Positions 18,090 to 27,843 of a DNA stretch of 64,000 nt are shown here, one piece after another. The stretch comes from Glycocaulis abyssi (GTDB taxonomy: Bacteria > Pseudomonadota > Alphaproteobacteria > Caulobacterales > Maricaulaceae): NCBI RefSeq assembly GCF_041429775.1, contig NZ_CP163421.1, positions 186,001 through 250,000 of the forward strand, written 5' to 3'. The position numbers and the translations under genes were made by a program. The number at the start of each line of letters is the position of its first letter. Position 1 is the first letter of the stretch. Under the pieces are notes generated by a model. That model had not been told where the DNA came from and ran no database searches. It saw only the letters and a program-made list of their open reading frames with translations.

Positions 18090-18120
18090 GGTCTAAAATC
18101 TCAACTTAAGTTGAGGTCAA
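18090..18120 (-). promoter_or_regulatory. SoxR box within a 19-bp-spacer promoter
   Basis: A perfect 16-bp palindrome CTCAACTTAAGTTGAG (18100-18115) closely resembles the known SoxR box of enterobacterial soxS. Read on the minus strand it lies between TTGACC (18120-18115) and TAGACC (18095-18090), a 19-bp spacer, which is the stretched geometry of promoters activated by MerR-family regulators. The promoter therefore faces the ABC exporter. The palindrome also lies just 17 bp before the soxR ATG, so SoxR binding could also repress its own gene. Confidence 0.85.
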
Positions 18121-18131
18121 AGGCAAATGAC

Positions 18132-18590
18132 ATGTCGTCCATGAAGAAGGTCAGGCCGGTGCGCGGCTTGAGCGTTGGTGAACTGGCCGCTCGCGCCGGT
18201 GTCAACGTCTCCACTTTGCACTTTTACGAGACAAAGGGCTTGATCGCCAGCAGCCGGACGAGCGGAAACCAGCGCCGCTATGGCCGCGACATGCTGCGCC
18301 GGGTCGCCGTGATCCGCGTGGCCCAGCGCGCCGGTGTGCCGCTGGCGGAAATCGCGGCGGCGCTCGATGCCCTGCCGTCCCGGCGCACGCCCAATGCGGT
18401 GGACTGGGCAAAGCTCTCGGCGGTGTGGAAAGACGCGCTGGAGGCGCGCATCAATGCGCTCGCCCAGCTCAAAGACGAGCTGGAGGGCTGTATTGGCTGC
18501 GGGTGCCTGTCCATGACGGACTGCCCCTTGCGCAATCCGGGCGATGCGTTGGCCAAGGACGGGCCGGGCGCGAGATTGCTGGAGGGGTAA
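18132..18590 (+). CDS. soxR: Redox-sensing MerR-family regulator SoxR
   Basis: Dimeric [2Fe-2S] transcription factor activated by oxidation with redox-cycling compounds. I choose ATG 18132 because an earlier in-frame start would place the operator inside the coding region. The 152-residue protein has an N-terminal MerR helix-turn-helix ([22 protein letters not shown], about residues 12-33; the HFYE segment is diagnostic of SoxR), a dimerisation helix, and the cluster ligands Cys120, Cys123, Cys125 and Cys131 in the CX2CXCX5C pattern, almost at the same positions as in E. coli. Outside enterobacteria SoxR usually controls pumps and redox enzymes directly, which fits the adjacent exporter. Confidence 0.95.
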   Translation: MSSMKKVRPVRGLSVGELAARAGVNVSTLHFYETKGLIASSRTSGNQRRYGRDMLRRVAVIRVAQRAGVPLAEIAAALDALPSRRTPNAVDWAKLSAVWKDALEARINALAQLKDELEGCIGCGCLSMTDCPLRNPGDALAKDGPGARLLEG

Positions 18591-18644
18591 TTTTCCCTCG
18601 TCCTTCGAGACGCTCATTTCATTCGCCCTCAGGATGAGGGAAAA
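18591..18644. repeat. REP-like palindromic repeat, copy A
   Basis: Imperfect inverted repeat: TTTTCCCTCGTCCT at the left and AGGATGAGGGAAAA at the right (13 of 14 positions complementary), around a core CGAGACGCTCATTTC. It begins one base past the soxR stop and is closely related to the palindromes at 34371-34483. Extragenic placement and palindromy suggest a dispersed REP-type element; it may also act as the soxR terminator. Confidence 0.75.
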
Positions 18645-18680
18645 GAACGAGGACTGTCATCCTCGCGCGCCTCCCGTGTT

Positions 18681-18768
18681 ATCACCCGCGCATGCGGGTG
18701 ATCCATGCCTCAGAAGGTTGCTCATGCTCGAAGGCCAGAGGCATGGGTGGCCCGGATAAACCGGGCCA
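18681..18768. repeat. Compound palindromic intergenic repeat (three nested stems)
   Basis: Three self-complementary pairs are nested in about 90 bp: ATCACCCGC/GCGGGTGAT (18681-18689 with 18694-18702), CATGCCTC/GAGGCATG (18704-18711 with 18738-18745) and TGGCCCGG/CCGGGCCA (18748-18755 with 18761-18768). It resembles the short interspersed palindromes commonly scattered in alphaproteobacterial genomes. The stretch between soxR and arfB (18591-18798) contains no credible gene. Confidence 0.65.
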
Positions 18769-18798
18769 TGACAATGTTTGAGCACCAGCGCTCGCCCC

Positions 18799-19206
18799 CT
18801 AATCCAGCCCCGGTTTTTTCCGGAGCGCCTTGGTCTGGCCCTTCTTCGCCTTGGCGTCTTTCCGGCGCTTGATCGAGCTCAGGGACGGCCGGGATTTGAT
18901 GCGCGGTTTCGGCTTGCGGCTGGCCTGCCGGATCAGGCGTATCAGCCGCGTGCGGGCCTCCGCGCGATTGCGCTCCTGGGAGCGGTGATCCTCCACATGC
19001 AGTATCAGCACGCCGTCCTGCGTCATGCGGCTTCCGGCGAGGCGGATGAGCCGCTGCTTGATGGCGGGGGCGAGGGCGCTGGCATGGACGTCGTAGCGAA
19101 GCTGCACCGCGCTGGCGGTCTTGTTCACATGCTGACCACCCGGCCCGGAGGCTTTCACGAAGCGCTCGGTTATCAGGCTCTCATCAAGGATGATGTCGTT
19201 GGTGAT
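18799..19206 (-). CDS. arfB: Ribosome-rescue peptidyl-tRNA hydrolase ArfB, non-canonical start
   Basis: Rescues ribosomes stalled without a stop codon by hydrolysing peptidyl-tRNA in the P site. The catalytic GGQ loop is in KASGPGGQHVNKTASAV, and the C-terminal tail (after about residue 105) is a long Lys/Arg-rich stretch that enters the empty mRNA channel, as known for ArfB. Homology to the family starts well before the first canonical start codon: the in-frame residues ITNDIILDESLITERFV precede a GTG at 19158 and look like the conserved first strand and helix. Upstream of them there is only ACC and then the purN stop TAG in the same frame. I set the start at ATC 19206 as the best family fit (135 aa, near the 140 aa of E. 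coli); the alternative is GTG 19158 with a truncated N-terminus, or readthrough from purN. Confidence 0.75.
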   Translation of the reverse strand: MTNDIILDESLITERFVKASGPGGQHVNKTASAVQLRYDVHASALAPAIKQRLIRLAGSRMTQDGVLILHVEDHRSQERNRAEARTRLIRLIRQASRKPKPRIKSRPSLSSIKRRKDAKAKKGQTKALRKKPGLD

Positions 19207-19209
19207 GGT

Positions 19210-19788
19210 CTACGCCTTTTCCAAAGCCACCCTTAGCGCTTCCGGATAAAGCCGGTGTTCTTCCACCAGCACGCGCGCAGCGAGCGTCTCGGGCGTATCA
19301 CCGGGGAGAACTGGCACGCGGGCCTGCGCGATTACTGGGCCTTCATCCATCCCGGGCGTTACCCAGTGGACGGTGCAGCCATGTTCGGTCTCGCCTGCCT
19401 CGATGGCGCGGGCATGGGTATCCACGCCCTTGAATTTCGGCAGCAGGGAGGGGTGGATATTGATCATCCGGCCTTCCCAGCGGTTCACGAAGCTTTCCGT
19501 CAGGATGCGCATGAAGCCAGCCAGGCAGACGAACTCTGCGCCCGCTTCACGCAAGGCGGCATCGAGCGCGGCTTCGAAGCTCTCGCGCGTGTCAAAGGCC
19601 TTGTGGTCGATGGCGATGGCCGCGATGTCCGCCTCTCGCGCGCGCTCCAGCCCATAGGCGTCCGGCCGGTTGGAGATCACGGCGACGATGCGGGCGGGAT
19701 AGTCTTCGCCCATGCAGGCATCGATCAGGCATTGCAGGTTCGATCCGCGCCCGGAGATGAGGACGGCAATCGGTGTCTTGCCGCTCAT
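19210..19788 (-). CDS. purN: Phosphoribosylglycinamide formyltransferase PurN
   Basis: Transfers a formyl group from 10-formyl-tetrahydrofolate to GAR in step three of purine synthesis. The 192-residue protein starts at the ATG that overlaps the purM stop (ATGA), giving the family N-terminus [13 protein letters not shown]. Catalytic motifs are present: [13 protein letters not shown] with the Asn/His pair, and [17 protein letters not shown] with the catalytic Asp. The stop is TAG, immediately followed in the same frame by arfB coding sequence. Confidence 0.96.
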   Translation of the reverse strand: MSGKTPIAVLISGRGSNLQCLIDACMGEDYPARIVAVISNRPDAYGLERAREADIAAIAIDHKAFDTRESFEAALDAALREAGAEFVCLAGFMRILTESFVNRWEGRMINIHPSLLPKFKGVDTHARAIEAGETEHGCTVHWVTPGMDEGPVIAQARVPVLPGDTPETLAARVLVEEHRLYPEALRVALEKA

Positions 19789-20816
19789 TTCGCGGTCAGA
19801 TGGCCGATGATGGCGGCTGTCTCGCCTGCGTCTTTCAGCGCTGCCAGCACGGCCTCGGCGTCTTCGGCGGCGACAGCGGCGATCATGCCGATCCCGCAAT
19901 TGAAGGTGCGGCGCATTTCGCTTTCCGCAATCCCGCCCGCGTTCTCCAGCCAGCGGAAGACGGCGGGGCGTTCAAAGCTGTCGTAATCCACCTCGAAGCC
20001 AAGGTGACCGGGCAGCATGCGCGGCGTGTTCTCGGTGATCCCGCCGCCCGTAATATGGGCAAGGCCCTTGATCTTGCCGGCGCGCACCAGCGGCATCAGG
20101 GATTTCACATAGATGCGGGTGGGCTCCAGCAGGGCTTCGCCGAGCTTGCGGCCCGGCGCGAAGGGCGCCTCGCTGTCGAATTTCAGGCCTGCATGATCGA
20201 TCACGCGGCGCACAAGCGAATAGCCGTTCGAATGCGGGCCGGAGGAGGCCAGCCCGATCAGCACATCACCGGCAACCATATCCGCTTCGCGGGGCAATAG
20301 ATGGCCGCGTTCAGCCGCACCGACGACAAAGCCCGCGAGATCGAAATCCTCGCCCTCATACATGCCCGGCATTTCGGCCGTTTCCCCGCCAATCAGCGCG
20401 CAGCCGGCAAGACGGCACCCCTGCGCGATGCCTTTCACGATCTCCGCGCCGCGCGCCGGGTCCAGCTTGCCGGTGGCGAAATAGTCGAGGAAGAACAAGG
20501 GTTCCGCGCCCTGCGCCAGCACGTCATTGACGCACATGGCAACGAGATCGATGCCGACCGTGTCGACGATGCCGGTATCGATGGCCAGACGCAGCTTGGT
20601 GCCGACCCCATCCGTGCCGGAGACAAGAATCGGGTCCTTGAAGCCAGCGGCTTTGAGATCAAACGCGCCGCCAAACCCGCCAAGGTCTGCCGCCGCGCCG
20701 GGCCGGGCGGTGGATTTTGCCAGCGGCTTGATGGCCTCTACGAGGGCGTCACCAGCGTCGATGTCGACACCGGCAGAGGCATAGGTGAGGCCTTGTGAGG
20801 GCGGGTTGCTGGCCAC
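19785..20816 (-). CDS. purM: Phosphoribosylformylglycinamidine cyclo-ligase PurM
   Basis: AIR synthetase: ATP-dependent ring closure of FGAM in step five of purine synthesis. I use GTG 20816, preceded by GGAG, giving a 343-residue protein beginning [17 protein letters not shown]; starts further upstream add non-conserved residues. Typical blocks are [39 protein letters not shown] and [12 protein letters not shown]. purM-purN order and a divergent DUF2066 gene are a conserved alphaproteobacterial arrangement. Confidence 0.95.
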   Translation of the reverse strand: MASNPPSQGLTYASAGVDIDAGDALVEAIKPLAKSTARPGAAADLGGFGGAFDLKAAGFKDPILVSGTDGVGTKLRLAIDTGIVDTVGIDLVAMCVNDVLAQGAEPLFFLDYFATGKLDPARGAEIVKGIAQGCRLAGCALIGGETAEMPGMYEGEDFDLAGFVVGAAERGHLLPREADMVAGDVLIGLASSGPHSNGYSLVRRVIDHAGLKFDSEAPFAPGRKLGEALLEPTRIYVKSLMPLVRAGKIKGLAHITGGGITENTPRMLPGHLGFEVDYDSFERPAVFRWLENAGGIAESEMRRTFNCGIGMIAAVAAEDAEAVLAALKDAGETAAIIGHLTAK

Positions 20817-21100
20817 GGCTGATTGCTCCGGCAAGGGGTCGAATATGGCGCGCAAACAACTGCAAGGGGGGCGGCTTGGCAAGAGGGCGGGTCTGTAAAT
20901 CGCGCCTGTCCGCGTCTGGCTGTCACAACAGGTGCGTGAAATCAGGCGCTTGCAGGCAGGGGTGAGTTACTTACCCCGACGCGGCGGATCGGATGTATTA
21001 TGGCGGGAGATCGCGGCTCTACAGCCTGCAAACCCTTCACGCGATGGCCAGTGCGGGTATAGTCAGGATCAACGCTTCACTTTCAGGCAGGATCGCCACC

Positions 21101-22210
21101 ATGACCCATCTCATTTCCCGGACGCGGGCCGCAATTGGCGCACTGCTTACGGCCATTTTGTGCGTGGCGTTTCTGGCCGCTCCCGCCAGCACGCAGGACG
21201 TGTTCACCGTGTCAGGCATTGGCGTGGATGAACGCGCCGGCACGACCACAGAGGCGCAGGCAGCGGCCTTCCGCGCCGGGCAGATTGCGGCAGCACAAGC
21301 GCTTCTGGAGCGTCTGACGCTGGGTGAGGACCGTATCAGTGCCGGTCTGACATCCATTCCTGCCGATGCGGCGCAGGAAATGGTTGCGGGCCTTGAGGTC
21401 TCTGGCGAGCGGCGCTCGGCCAATCGCTATATCGCCACCCTGACGGTGAATTTTGATGCCCGTTCGGTGCGCAACTATCTGCGCGGACAGAACATCGCGT
21501 TTGTGGAATCGCAGGCGGCGCGCACGCTGGTCGTTCCGGTGATTGAGCGCGACGGGAATGTGGGCCTGTGGGGCGGTGCCTGGTACGAGGCGTGGCGCTC
21601 CGGCCCACATGCCAACGCCCTGACCCCTCATATCGGCCTTGGCTCGCTAATGTCCGGTGAGGGTGATGATGCCGTGCCCGTGGGGCGCAACGTCATCAGC
21701 GCGTCAGCGGCGCAATCGGGCGATGAGTTTGCCTTGCGTGAGCTGGCCGCTCTTTATGGCGTCTCACGCGTTGCGGTCATCACGGCGCGCGAAGGCGAGG
21801 GCATTATCCGCGCCAGCGGCACGGTGTACGATTTTTCCGGCCCAGATACCGCCGTCTCGGATTTGGCATCTGCAGCCAGCCAGAGCGGCTATGACGAGCT
21901 CGCCCGGCGCATCGTGCAGACAGCGCAGGAAGCCTGGAAGCGCGAAGTGGTCGTGCGTGGCGGTGAGGCCAGCGAAGTCACGGTGTCGGTGCTCTACAGC
22001 TCAATGGCGCAGTGGCGGTCCCTGCAACGGGCCATTACCGGCGCATCACTCATTTCCAATGCAAGGCTCGACGCGGTCACGACGACAGGCGCCGTGATGA
22101 CGATCACCCATCGCGGCGAGCGCGATCAGCTGGTGCGTGAACTGGCCCAGCGCGGAGCGCGGCTGGAAGAAGAGCGCGGGCTTGGCTGGGTAGCGCGCCC
22201 GCGCAACTGA
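21101..22210 (+). CDS. DUF2066 family exported protein
   Basis: Conserved protein of unknown function usually encoded between purM and hda. The 369-residue product starts at ATG 21101 and has a Sec signal peptide or N-terminal anchor (AAIGALLTAILCVAFLAAPA, mature from about residue 29). The mature region begins VFTVSGIGVDERAGTTTEAQAAAFRAGQ, a pattern of the DUF2066 N-terminal domain, with an alanine-rich helix and alternating strands afterwards. A periplasmic role is inferred; no catalytic motif is visible. It is 9 bp upstream of hda, suggesting co-transcription. Confidence 0.8.
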   Translation: MTHLISRTRAAIGALLTAILCVAFLAAPASTQDVFTVSGIGVDERAGTTTEAQAAAFRAGQIAAAQALLERLTLGEDRISAGLTSIPADAAQEMVAGLEVSGERRSANRYIATLTVNFDARSVRNYLRGQNIAFVESQAARTLVVPVIERDGNVGLWGGAWYEAWRSGPHANALTPHIGLGSLMSGEGDDAVPVGRNVISASAAQSGDEFALRELAALYGVSRVAVITAREGEGIIRASGTVYDFSGPDTAVSDLASAASQSGYDELARRIVQTAQEAWKREVVVRGGEASEVTVSVLYSSMAQWRSLQRAITGASLISNARLDAVTTTGAVMTITHRGERDQLVRELAQRGARLEEERGLGWVARPRN

Positions 22211-22219
22211 CAGAGCATT

Positions 22220-22924
22220 ATGGCAACTCCCCAGCTTGCCCTCGATCTTGCCCTTGAGCCGGACTACCGCCCGGAAAGCTTTGCTGTAAGCGAAGCCAAT
22301 GCGGCTGCGCTGGCGCTGGTGAACCGCTGGCCGCGCTGGCGGATGGGCCATCTGGTGCTGACCGGCCCGGCGGGAGCCGGCAAGACCCATCTGGCGCATA
22401 TGTGGCAGCAGCGCACGGGCGCCGCCTGGGTGGGCCGGATGGATGTGTCATCCGCGCTCAAATCAATCCAGCGTGGCGCCAGCGTCGTCATTGAAGACGG
22501 CGATCAGGGCGTGGACGAGGAAGGCCTGTTCCACCTGCTCAACCGCGCGGCGGGCGATTCCGGCATCAGCGTGCTGCTGACGGGCCGTCTGCACCCGCGC
22601 AGCTGGCAGATTGCCCTGCCGGATCTCGCTTCACGGCTCAGCGCGGCCGAGGCCGCGGTTCTGGACGAACCCGATGACGCCCTGCTTCGCCAGGTGCTTG
22701 AAAAGCTCTTCCGCGACCGGCGCACGCCGCTCAGCCCCGGTGTTCTCGACTATTTGCTGACGCGCATGGAGCGCTCGGTGGATTTTGCCCGCCTTCTTGT
22801 GGCACGGCTCGACAATGCGGCATTGGCAGGCAAGAGCAGCGTCACGCGTGCGCTTGCGCGCGATGTGCTGGCTGGATTATCAGCAGACAACAACCCCAAC
22901 GAGGAGCCTGGTGCACGGCCATGA
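22220..22924 (+). CDS. hdaA: DnaA-regulatory ATPase HdaA/Hda
   Basis: Hda works with the DNA-loaded sliding clamp to stimulate ATP hydrolysis by DnaA and so limits re-initiation of replication. The 234-residue protein is the size of Hda and is similar to the AAA+ domain of DnaA but lacks its DNA-binding domain IV. The N-terminal PQLALDLA stretch is a likely clamp-binding peptide, Walker A is GPAGAGKTH (about 53-61), the Walker B/sensor region is VVIEDGDQ, and the C-terminal lid contains [17 protein letters not shown]. The stop overlaps the ppk start by four bases. Confidence 0.88.
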   Translation: MATPQLALDLALEPDYRPESFAVSEANAAALALVNRWPRWRMGHLVLTGPAGAGKTHLAHMWQQRTGAAWVGRMDVSSALKSIQRGASVVIEDGDQGVDEEGLFHLLNRAAGDSGISVLLTGRLHPRSWQIALPDLASRLSAAEAAVLDEPDDALLRQVLEKLFRDRRTPLSPGVLDYLLTRMERSVDFARLLVARLDNAALAGKSSVTRALARDVLAGLSADNNPNEEPGARP

Positions 22925-25134
22925 CCGATATTGTGGAAGGCATGTCCGCCAGCGCCTCTGCCGAACCGGCCCGTCACGATAGCGGCGGCGATCTCATGCA
23001 ATCGCCTGAACGGTTTTTGAACCGGGAACTGTCCTGGCTGCAGTTCAACCAGCGTGTGCTGGAGGAGGCGGAGAACCCCGCGCACCCCGTGCTGGAGCGC
23101 CTGCGCTTCCTGTCGATCTCTGCCAGCAATCTTGATGAGTTCTACATGGTGCGCGTCGCGGGCCTGCGCGCGCAGCTGCGCAATGGCGTGGACCGTGCGG
23201 GTCAGGACGGCCTCACCGTCACCGAGCAACTGGAGCGCATCAACGAGGCGGCTTCCCGGCTCATGCTCACCCAGCAGGAACGCTGGCAGGAATTGCGTGT
23301 GCTGATGGGCAAGGAAGGCGTGCAGCTGCTCAACCCGGATGAGCTTACCCGCGCCGAGCGGGCCTGGCTGCGCGACGATTTTCTGGCGCACACACTGCCG
23401 GTCATTACACCGCTGGCCATTGATCCGGCGCACCCCTTCCCGTTCATCCCCAATCTGGGCTTTGCCATCGTGCTGAAGCTGAAGCGCCAGCGCGACGGCA
23501 AGGTGATGAACGCGCTGTTGCCGCTGCCTGCGGGGGTGAAGCGGTTCGTAGACATTCCCTGCACACGCAAGGACCGGCGCGGCCGGCCCGTCAGGCGCTA
23601 TATCGCGCTGGAAGACGTGCTGATCGTCTTCGTGGATGCGCTCTTCCCCGGCTATGAGCTGCTCGGCAAGGGCGCGTTCCGCATCATCCGCGACAGCGAT
23701 ATCGAGATCGAGGAAGAGGCCGAAGATCTGGTGCGCGAGTTCGAGGCGCGCCTGAAGCAGCGGCGGCGCGGCGTGCTGGTCCGGCTGAAGCTGGAAGCCT
23801 CCATGCCGGAGGAACTGCGCCGTTTCATCATCCAGCAATTGCACGCAGAATCGCGTGATGTGGTGCTGGTGGACGGCAATCTGGGGCTGGCCCAGCTTTC
23901 CCAGCTCATCCCCGATGACCGGCCCGAGCTGAAATTCGAACCCTATGAGCCGCGCTTTCCCGAACGCATCAAGGATCATGGCGGGGACTGTTTTGCGGCC
24001 ATCCGCGCCAAGGATCTGATCGTCCACCACCCCTATGAGAGCTTTGACGTGGTGGTGCAGTTCCTGCGCCAGGCGGCGAACGACCCTGATGTCATCGCCA
24101 TCAAGCAGACGCTTTACCGGACCTCGAAAAACTCCCCCATCGTGGCGGCGCTCATCGAGGCGGCGGAAGCTGGCAAGAACGTTACCGCGCTGGTGGAGCT
24201 GAAAGCCCGGTTTGACGAGGAAGCCAATCTGAAGTGGGCGCGCGATCTGGAACGGGCTGGCGTGCAGGTCGTCTATGGCTTTGTCGAGTACAAGACCCAC
24301 GCCAAGATATCGCTCGTCGTGCGGCGCGAGGGCGCGACCTTGCGGACCTATGCCCATTTCGGGACCGGCAATTACCACCCCATCACCGCGCGTATCTACA
24401 CAGACCTGTCCCTGTTTACCGCTGACCCGGCCTTTGGCCGCGATGCGGGCCGGATTTTCAACTATGTCACCGGCTATGCCCGTCCTACGGGGCTGGAGCG
24501 CCTGTCGATCTCGCCGCTGGGCATGAAGGAATTGCTGGTGGAGAAAATCCGCCGCGAGGCGGACAACGCGCGCGTCGGCAAACCGGCAGCCGTGTGGGCG
24601 AAGATGAATTCCGTGGTCCACCCCGAGATCATCGATGCGCTTTACGAGGCCAGTCAGGCGGGGGTACGCGTCGATCTGATCGTGCGCGGTATCTGCTGCC
24701 TGCGCCCCGGCGTGCCGGGCCTGTCGGAAAACATCCGGGTCAAATCCATTGTTGGCCGCTTTCTGGAGCACTCGCGCATTGTGTGCTTTGCCAATGGCGA
24801 GATCATGCCGTCGGCCAGGGCGGAGGTGTGGATGTCCTCGGCGGACTGGATGCCGCGCAATCTGGACCGGCGCATCGAGACGCTGTTTCCGGTGGTCAAC
24901 CCGACCGTTCACCGGCAGGTGCTCGACCAGATCATGGTCGCCAATCTCAATGACGAGGCGCAAAGCTGGTACATGAACCCGGATGGCAGCTATACGCGCG
25001 TCAACACGCAAGGCATTTCCATGCCCTTCAGCGCCCATGATTATTTCATGACCAATCCCTCGCTCTCCGGGCGCGGCGAAGCGCTGCGCAACGATCAGCC
25101 GCCTTCGGTTCCGCAGCTGGCGCGGCGTCCATGA
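22921..25134 (+). CDS. ppk1: Polyphosphate kinase (PPK1)
   Basis: Reversible transfer of the ATP gamma-phosphate to polyphosphate; membrane-associated homotetramer in characterised relatives. The 737-residue protein begins its N domain with [20 protein letters not shown] and carries the two phospholipase-D-like C-terminal domains. The phosphohistidine is His460 in the [14 protein letters not shown] segment; [17 protein letters not shown] follows. It overlaps both hda and ppx by four bases, forming a translationally coupled hda-ppk-ppx string, so synthesis and degradation of polyphosphate are made together. Confidence 0.97.
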   Translation: MTDIVEGMSASASAEPARHDSGGDLMQSPERFLNRELSWLQFNQRVLEEAENPAHPVLERLRFLSISASNLDEFYMVRVAGLRAQLRNGVDRAGQDGLTVTEQLERINEAASRLMLTQQERWQELRVLMGKEGVQLLNPDELTRAERAWLRDDFLAHTLPVITPLAIDPAHPFPFIPNLGFAIVLKLKRQRDGKVMNALLPLPAGVKRFVDIPCTRKDRRGRPVRRYIALEDVLIVFVDALFPGYELLGKGAFRIIRDSDIEIEEEAEDLVREFEARLKQRRRGVLVRLKLEASMPEELRRFIIQQLHAESRDVVLVDGNLGLAQLSQLIPDDRPELKFEPYEPRFPERIKDHGGDCFAAIRAKDLIVHHPYESFDVVVQFLRQAANDPDVIAIKQTLYRTSKNSPIVAALIEAAEAGKNVTALVELKARFDEEANLKWARDLERAGVQVVYGFVEYKTHAKISLVVRREGATLRTYAHFGTGNYHPITARIYTDLSLFTADPAFGRDAGRIFNYVTGYARPTGLERLSISPLGMKELLVEKIRREADNARVGKPAAVWAKMNSVVHPEIIDALYEASQAGVRVDLIVRGICCLRPGVPGLSENIRVKSIVGRFLEHSRIVCFANGEIMPSARAEVWMSSADWMPRNLDRRIETLFPVVNPTVHRQVLDQIMVANLNDEAQSWYMNPDGSYTRVNTQGISMPFSAHDYFMTNPSLSGRGEALRNDQPPSVPQLARRP

Positions 25135-26645
25135 GGCTGGGCCTTGGCAAAAAACCCGGCCCGGCGGGCCGGGATCTCGCCGTCATTGATATCGGGTCCA
25201 ACTCGGTGCGGCTGGTCCAGTACCGGCTGGAGGATGGCGCGCTATGGCCGGTCTTCAACGAGAAGACGATGGCCGGGCTGGGCAAGGGAGCGGCCTCGCG
25301 CGGCACGCTGAACCCTGATGGTGTGAAGACCGCACTCGTCACGCTGCGCCGCTTTGCCAGCCTGCTGGAGGCCAAGGGCGTCACGGACTGTCATGCCGTT
25401 GCAACGGCGGCGGTGCGCGAGTGCTCGGATGGCCCGCAATTCGTGGCCGAGGCTGAAAAGCTGACCGGGCTGAAGATCGAGGTGCTGTCCGGCGAGGAGG
25501 AAGGGCGGCTTTCGGCGCTGGGCGTGGTTGCCGGTATCGGCGCGGGCAATGGTGTGGCCGGTGATCTTGGCGGGGCCAGTCTGGAGATAGCGCGCCTGAC
25601 GGGCAGGGAAGTCGGGCCGGTCTTCTCCCTGCCGCTTGGACCTCTATCGGTTCTCAATGGCGGATCTGATGACGCCAAGCGCATTCGCAGCGAGATTGAT
25701 GAGGGGCTGAACGCGGCCGCTGGCGCGCTGGACGGGTCGGGGCCGGATTTCTATGCGGTCGGCGGCGCGTGGCGTGCCTTTGCCAATCTGGCGATGGCGC
25801 TGGACCGTTATCCGCTGATCCTGCTCCACCAGTATGCGTTGAGCGCCCAGCAGGTCGTGCGCGCAGCAGATTTCGCCATGGCCCAGAGCGAGGCTTCGCT
25901 GGCCGCCACGCCGGGTGTCTCCCAGAAGCGTGCCGCCATGCTGCCCTATGCCGCCCAGCTGCTCAAACGCATCGTCAAGCGCGGCAAGTTCAAGCGCGTG
26001 ATCTTCTCGGCCAATGGCCTGCGCGAGGGGGTTGCCTTCAGCCGCAGCGCCGCGCTGGAGCAACGCTCAGATCCGCTGCTGGCAGGGGCCGAAGCCATGG
26101 CCCGGCATGCTGCCAGTGATCCGGAGTTTGGCCCGGCGCTGGCGGGCTGGCTGGAGCCTGTTTTTGCGGCCAATGCCGCCACCTTTGATGCCGAGCGCGA
26201 CCATGTCCTGCGCGGGGCGGCTGCGCGCCTGTCCCAGCTGGGCGCGCGCATGCATCCCGATCACCGCGCAGAGCTGGCCGCGACCGAAGTGCTCTATGCG
26301 CCCTTTGGCGGTATCTCGCACCCGGAGCGGGCCTTTCTGGCGCTCGCCATGCACCACCGCTATGCGGGAAAGCGGCCAAGGCCGGAGGACTGCCCGTCGC
26401 GGCGCCTTCTGGACGATGCGCAGGAGGACGCCGCATTGCTACTTGGCCACGGCATCAGGCTGGGCGCAGCGCTGTCCGGCGGCTCGGCAGGGGTGTTGAA
26501 ACTCTTTACGCTCACGCGCACAGGCGATGAGCTGGTGCTTGCCATGGAGGCGGGCCGTGAGGATCTGGTGGTCGAGCGTGCCTATTCGCGCTTTGAAACG
26601 CTGGCAAGCCTTCTGGGGCTGAAAGCGGTGCTCAGTACGGCCTAG
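25131..26645 (+). CDS. ppx: Exopolyphosphatase (Ppx/GppA family)
   Basis: Removes terminal phosphates from polyphosphate, and family members may also hydrolyse pppGpp. The 504-residue protein contains an ASKHA-fold phosphatase region with phosphate-1 motif [13 protein letters not shown] (about residues 18-30), the [11 protein letters not shown] segment, the catalytic-Glu block [16 protein letters not shown] and phosphate-2 motif GDLGGASLE. The C-terminal part resembles the HD-like helical domain of Ppx. The tail overlaps the convergent rnd gene by four bases. Confidence 0.93.
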   Translation: MRLGLGKKPGPAGRDLAVIDIGSNSVRLVQYRLEDGALWPVFNEKTMAGLGKGAASRGTLNPDGVKTALVTLRRFASLLEAKGVTDCHAVATAAVRECSDGPQFVAEAEKLTGLKIEVLSGEEEGRLSALGVVAGIGAGNGVAGDLGGASLEIARLTGREVGPVFSLPLGPLSVLNGGSDDAKRIRSEIDEGLNAAAGALDGSGPDFYAVGGAWRAFANLAMALDRYPLILLHQYALSAQQVVRAADFAMAQSEASLAATPGVSQKRAAMLPYAAQLLKRIVKRGKFKRVIFSANGLREGVAFSRSAALEQRSDPLLAGAEAMARHAASDPEFGPALAGWLEPVFAANAATFDAERDHVLRGAAARLSQLGARMHPDHRAELAATEVLYAPFGGISHPERAFLALAMHHRYAGKRPRPEDCPSRRLLDDAQEDAALLLGHGIRLGAALSGGSAGVLKLFTLTRTGDELVLAMEAGREDLVVERAYSRFETLASLLGLKAVLSTA

Positions 26646-27799
26646 TCTTCCAGCTCTATCGCAACGACCTTGCCGTTCTCCAGAATGAGTGCCAGCTCGC
26701 CGCGCTTGAGCTTCAGGGCCGCTTCGCCGAACACCTTGTAGCGCCAGCCTGTCAGGGCAGGCACGTCGGCCTTGTCGCTGGCGGCAATCTGTTCGAGGTC
26801 CGGCACGGTGGCGATCAGGCGCGGCGCAACGCCCTCTTCCTCGGCAACAACCCGCAGGAAGACTTTCAGCAGCTCCACTACCGGCCCGATATTGTTGGGC
26901 AGATGGGTCTGGCGGGCGAGCTTGGGCGCGTGTTTTTCCGGAGCAGCCATCGCCTCGCGCATCATCTCGATCAGGCGCTCGGCAGGCTTGGAGCGTTCAA
27001 ACCCCTTGGGCACAGCGCGCAGCGCGGCAAGTTGTTCTTGCGAGACCGGCGCAGACTGGGCCAGTTCGTATATGCCGTCATCCTTCATCACCCGGCTGCG
27101 CGGCACGTCGCGTGTCTGCGCCTCTATCTCGCGCCAGCGCGCCGCCGCCTTCATGGCCGCAAGCCATTTGGTGGAGGTCTTGCGCGGTTTTAGCCGTTTC
27201 CAGGCATTTTCCGGGTCCATCCGGTAGGTCTCCGGATTGGTCAGGAGGCGCATCTCCTCGTTCAGCCATTCCTCTCGACCCGACTGCTCCAGCTTTTCCT
27301 GCAGGATCGGGTAGATCTTGTGAAGATGGGTCACGTCGGCGAGGGCGTACTCGGCCTGCTTGTCCGAAAGCGGGCGGCGTGACCAGTCGGTAAAGCGCGA
27401 TCCCTTGTCGATCTGCTCGCCCAGCAGTTCGCGCACCAGATTGTCGTAGGAGATGGAATCGCCAAGGCCGACCGCAGCAGCAGCGATCTGGCTGTCAAAC
27501 AGTGGTTCGGGGATCAGCTCGCCGCCCTTGTGGAAGAAGATTTCGAGATCCTGACGGCAGGCATGGAATACCTTTACCGTGTCCTTCCGGCGCAGCAGGT
27601 CCAGGAAGGGAGCCAGATCGATATCGTCCGCCAGCGGGTCGATGAGCAGTTCGTGCTTGGAACCGGCCGCCTGTATCAGGCATAGCTGCGGCCAGAACGT
27701 GCTCTCACGCATGAATTCGGTGTCCACCGCGACAAAGCGGTCCTTGCCCAGCGCCTTGCAGGCATTGGCCAGTGCATCGGTCGTTTGAATCAGCTCCAT
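26642..27799 (-). CDS. rnd: Ribonuclease D
   Basis: 3'-5' exoribonuclease that trims the 3' ends of tRNA and other stable RNA. I start at ATG 27799; an upstream in-frame extension lacks similarity. The 385-residue protein has the DEDD exonuclease motifs: Exo I FVAVDTEFMRES, Exo II VFHACRQDLEIFF and Exo III EYALADVTHLHKIY. It continues with an HRDC helical domain (about 215-300) and a second C-terminal HRDC-like domain, as in E. coli RNase D. Confidence 0.93.
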   Translation of the reverse strand: MELIQTTDALANACKALGKDRFVAVDTEFMRESTFWPQLCLIQAAGSKHELLIDPLADDIDLAPFLDLLRRKDTVKVFHACRQDLEIFFHKGGELIPEPLFDSQIAAAAVGLGDSISYDNLVRELLGEQIDKGSRFTDWSRRPLSDKQAEYALADVTHLHKIYPILQEKLEQSGREEWLNEEMRLLTNPETYRMDPENAWKRLKPRKTSTKWLAAMKAAARWREIEAQTRDVPRSRVMKDDGIYELAQSAPVSQEQLAALRAVPKGFERSKPAERLIEMMREAMAAPEKHAPKLARQTHLPNNIGPVVELLKVFLRVVAEEEGVAPRLIATVPDLEQIAASDKADVPALTGWRYKVFGEAALKLKRGELALILENGKVVAIELED

Positions 27800-27843
27800 G
27801 AATCCAACGCTTAGCGTGCCGATAGCGGTTTGGCGAGAGCGCT

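Noticed and set aside
22750-25038. 762-codon open frame antisense to ppk
   Set aside because: Shadow of ppk; composition dominated by His, Arg and Gln as expected of a complementary frame.
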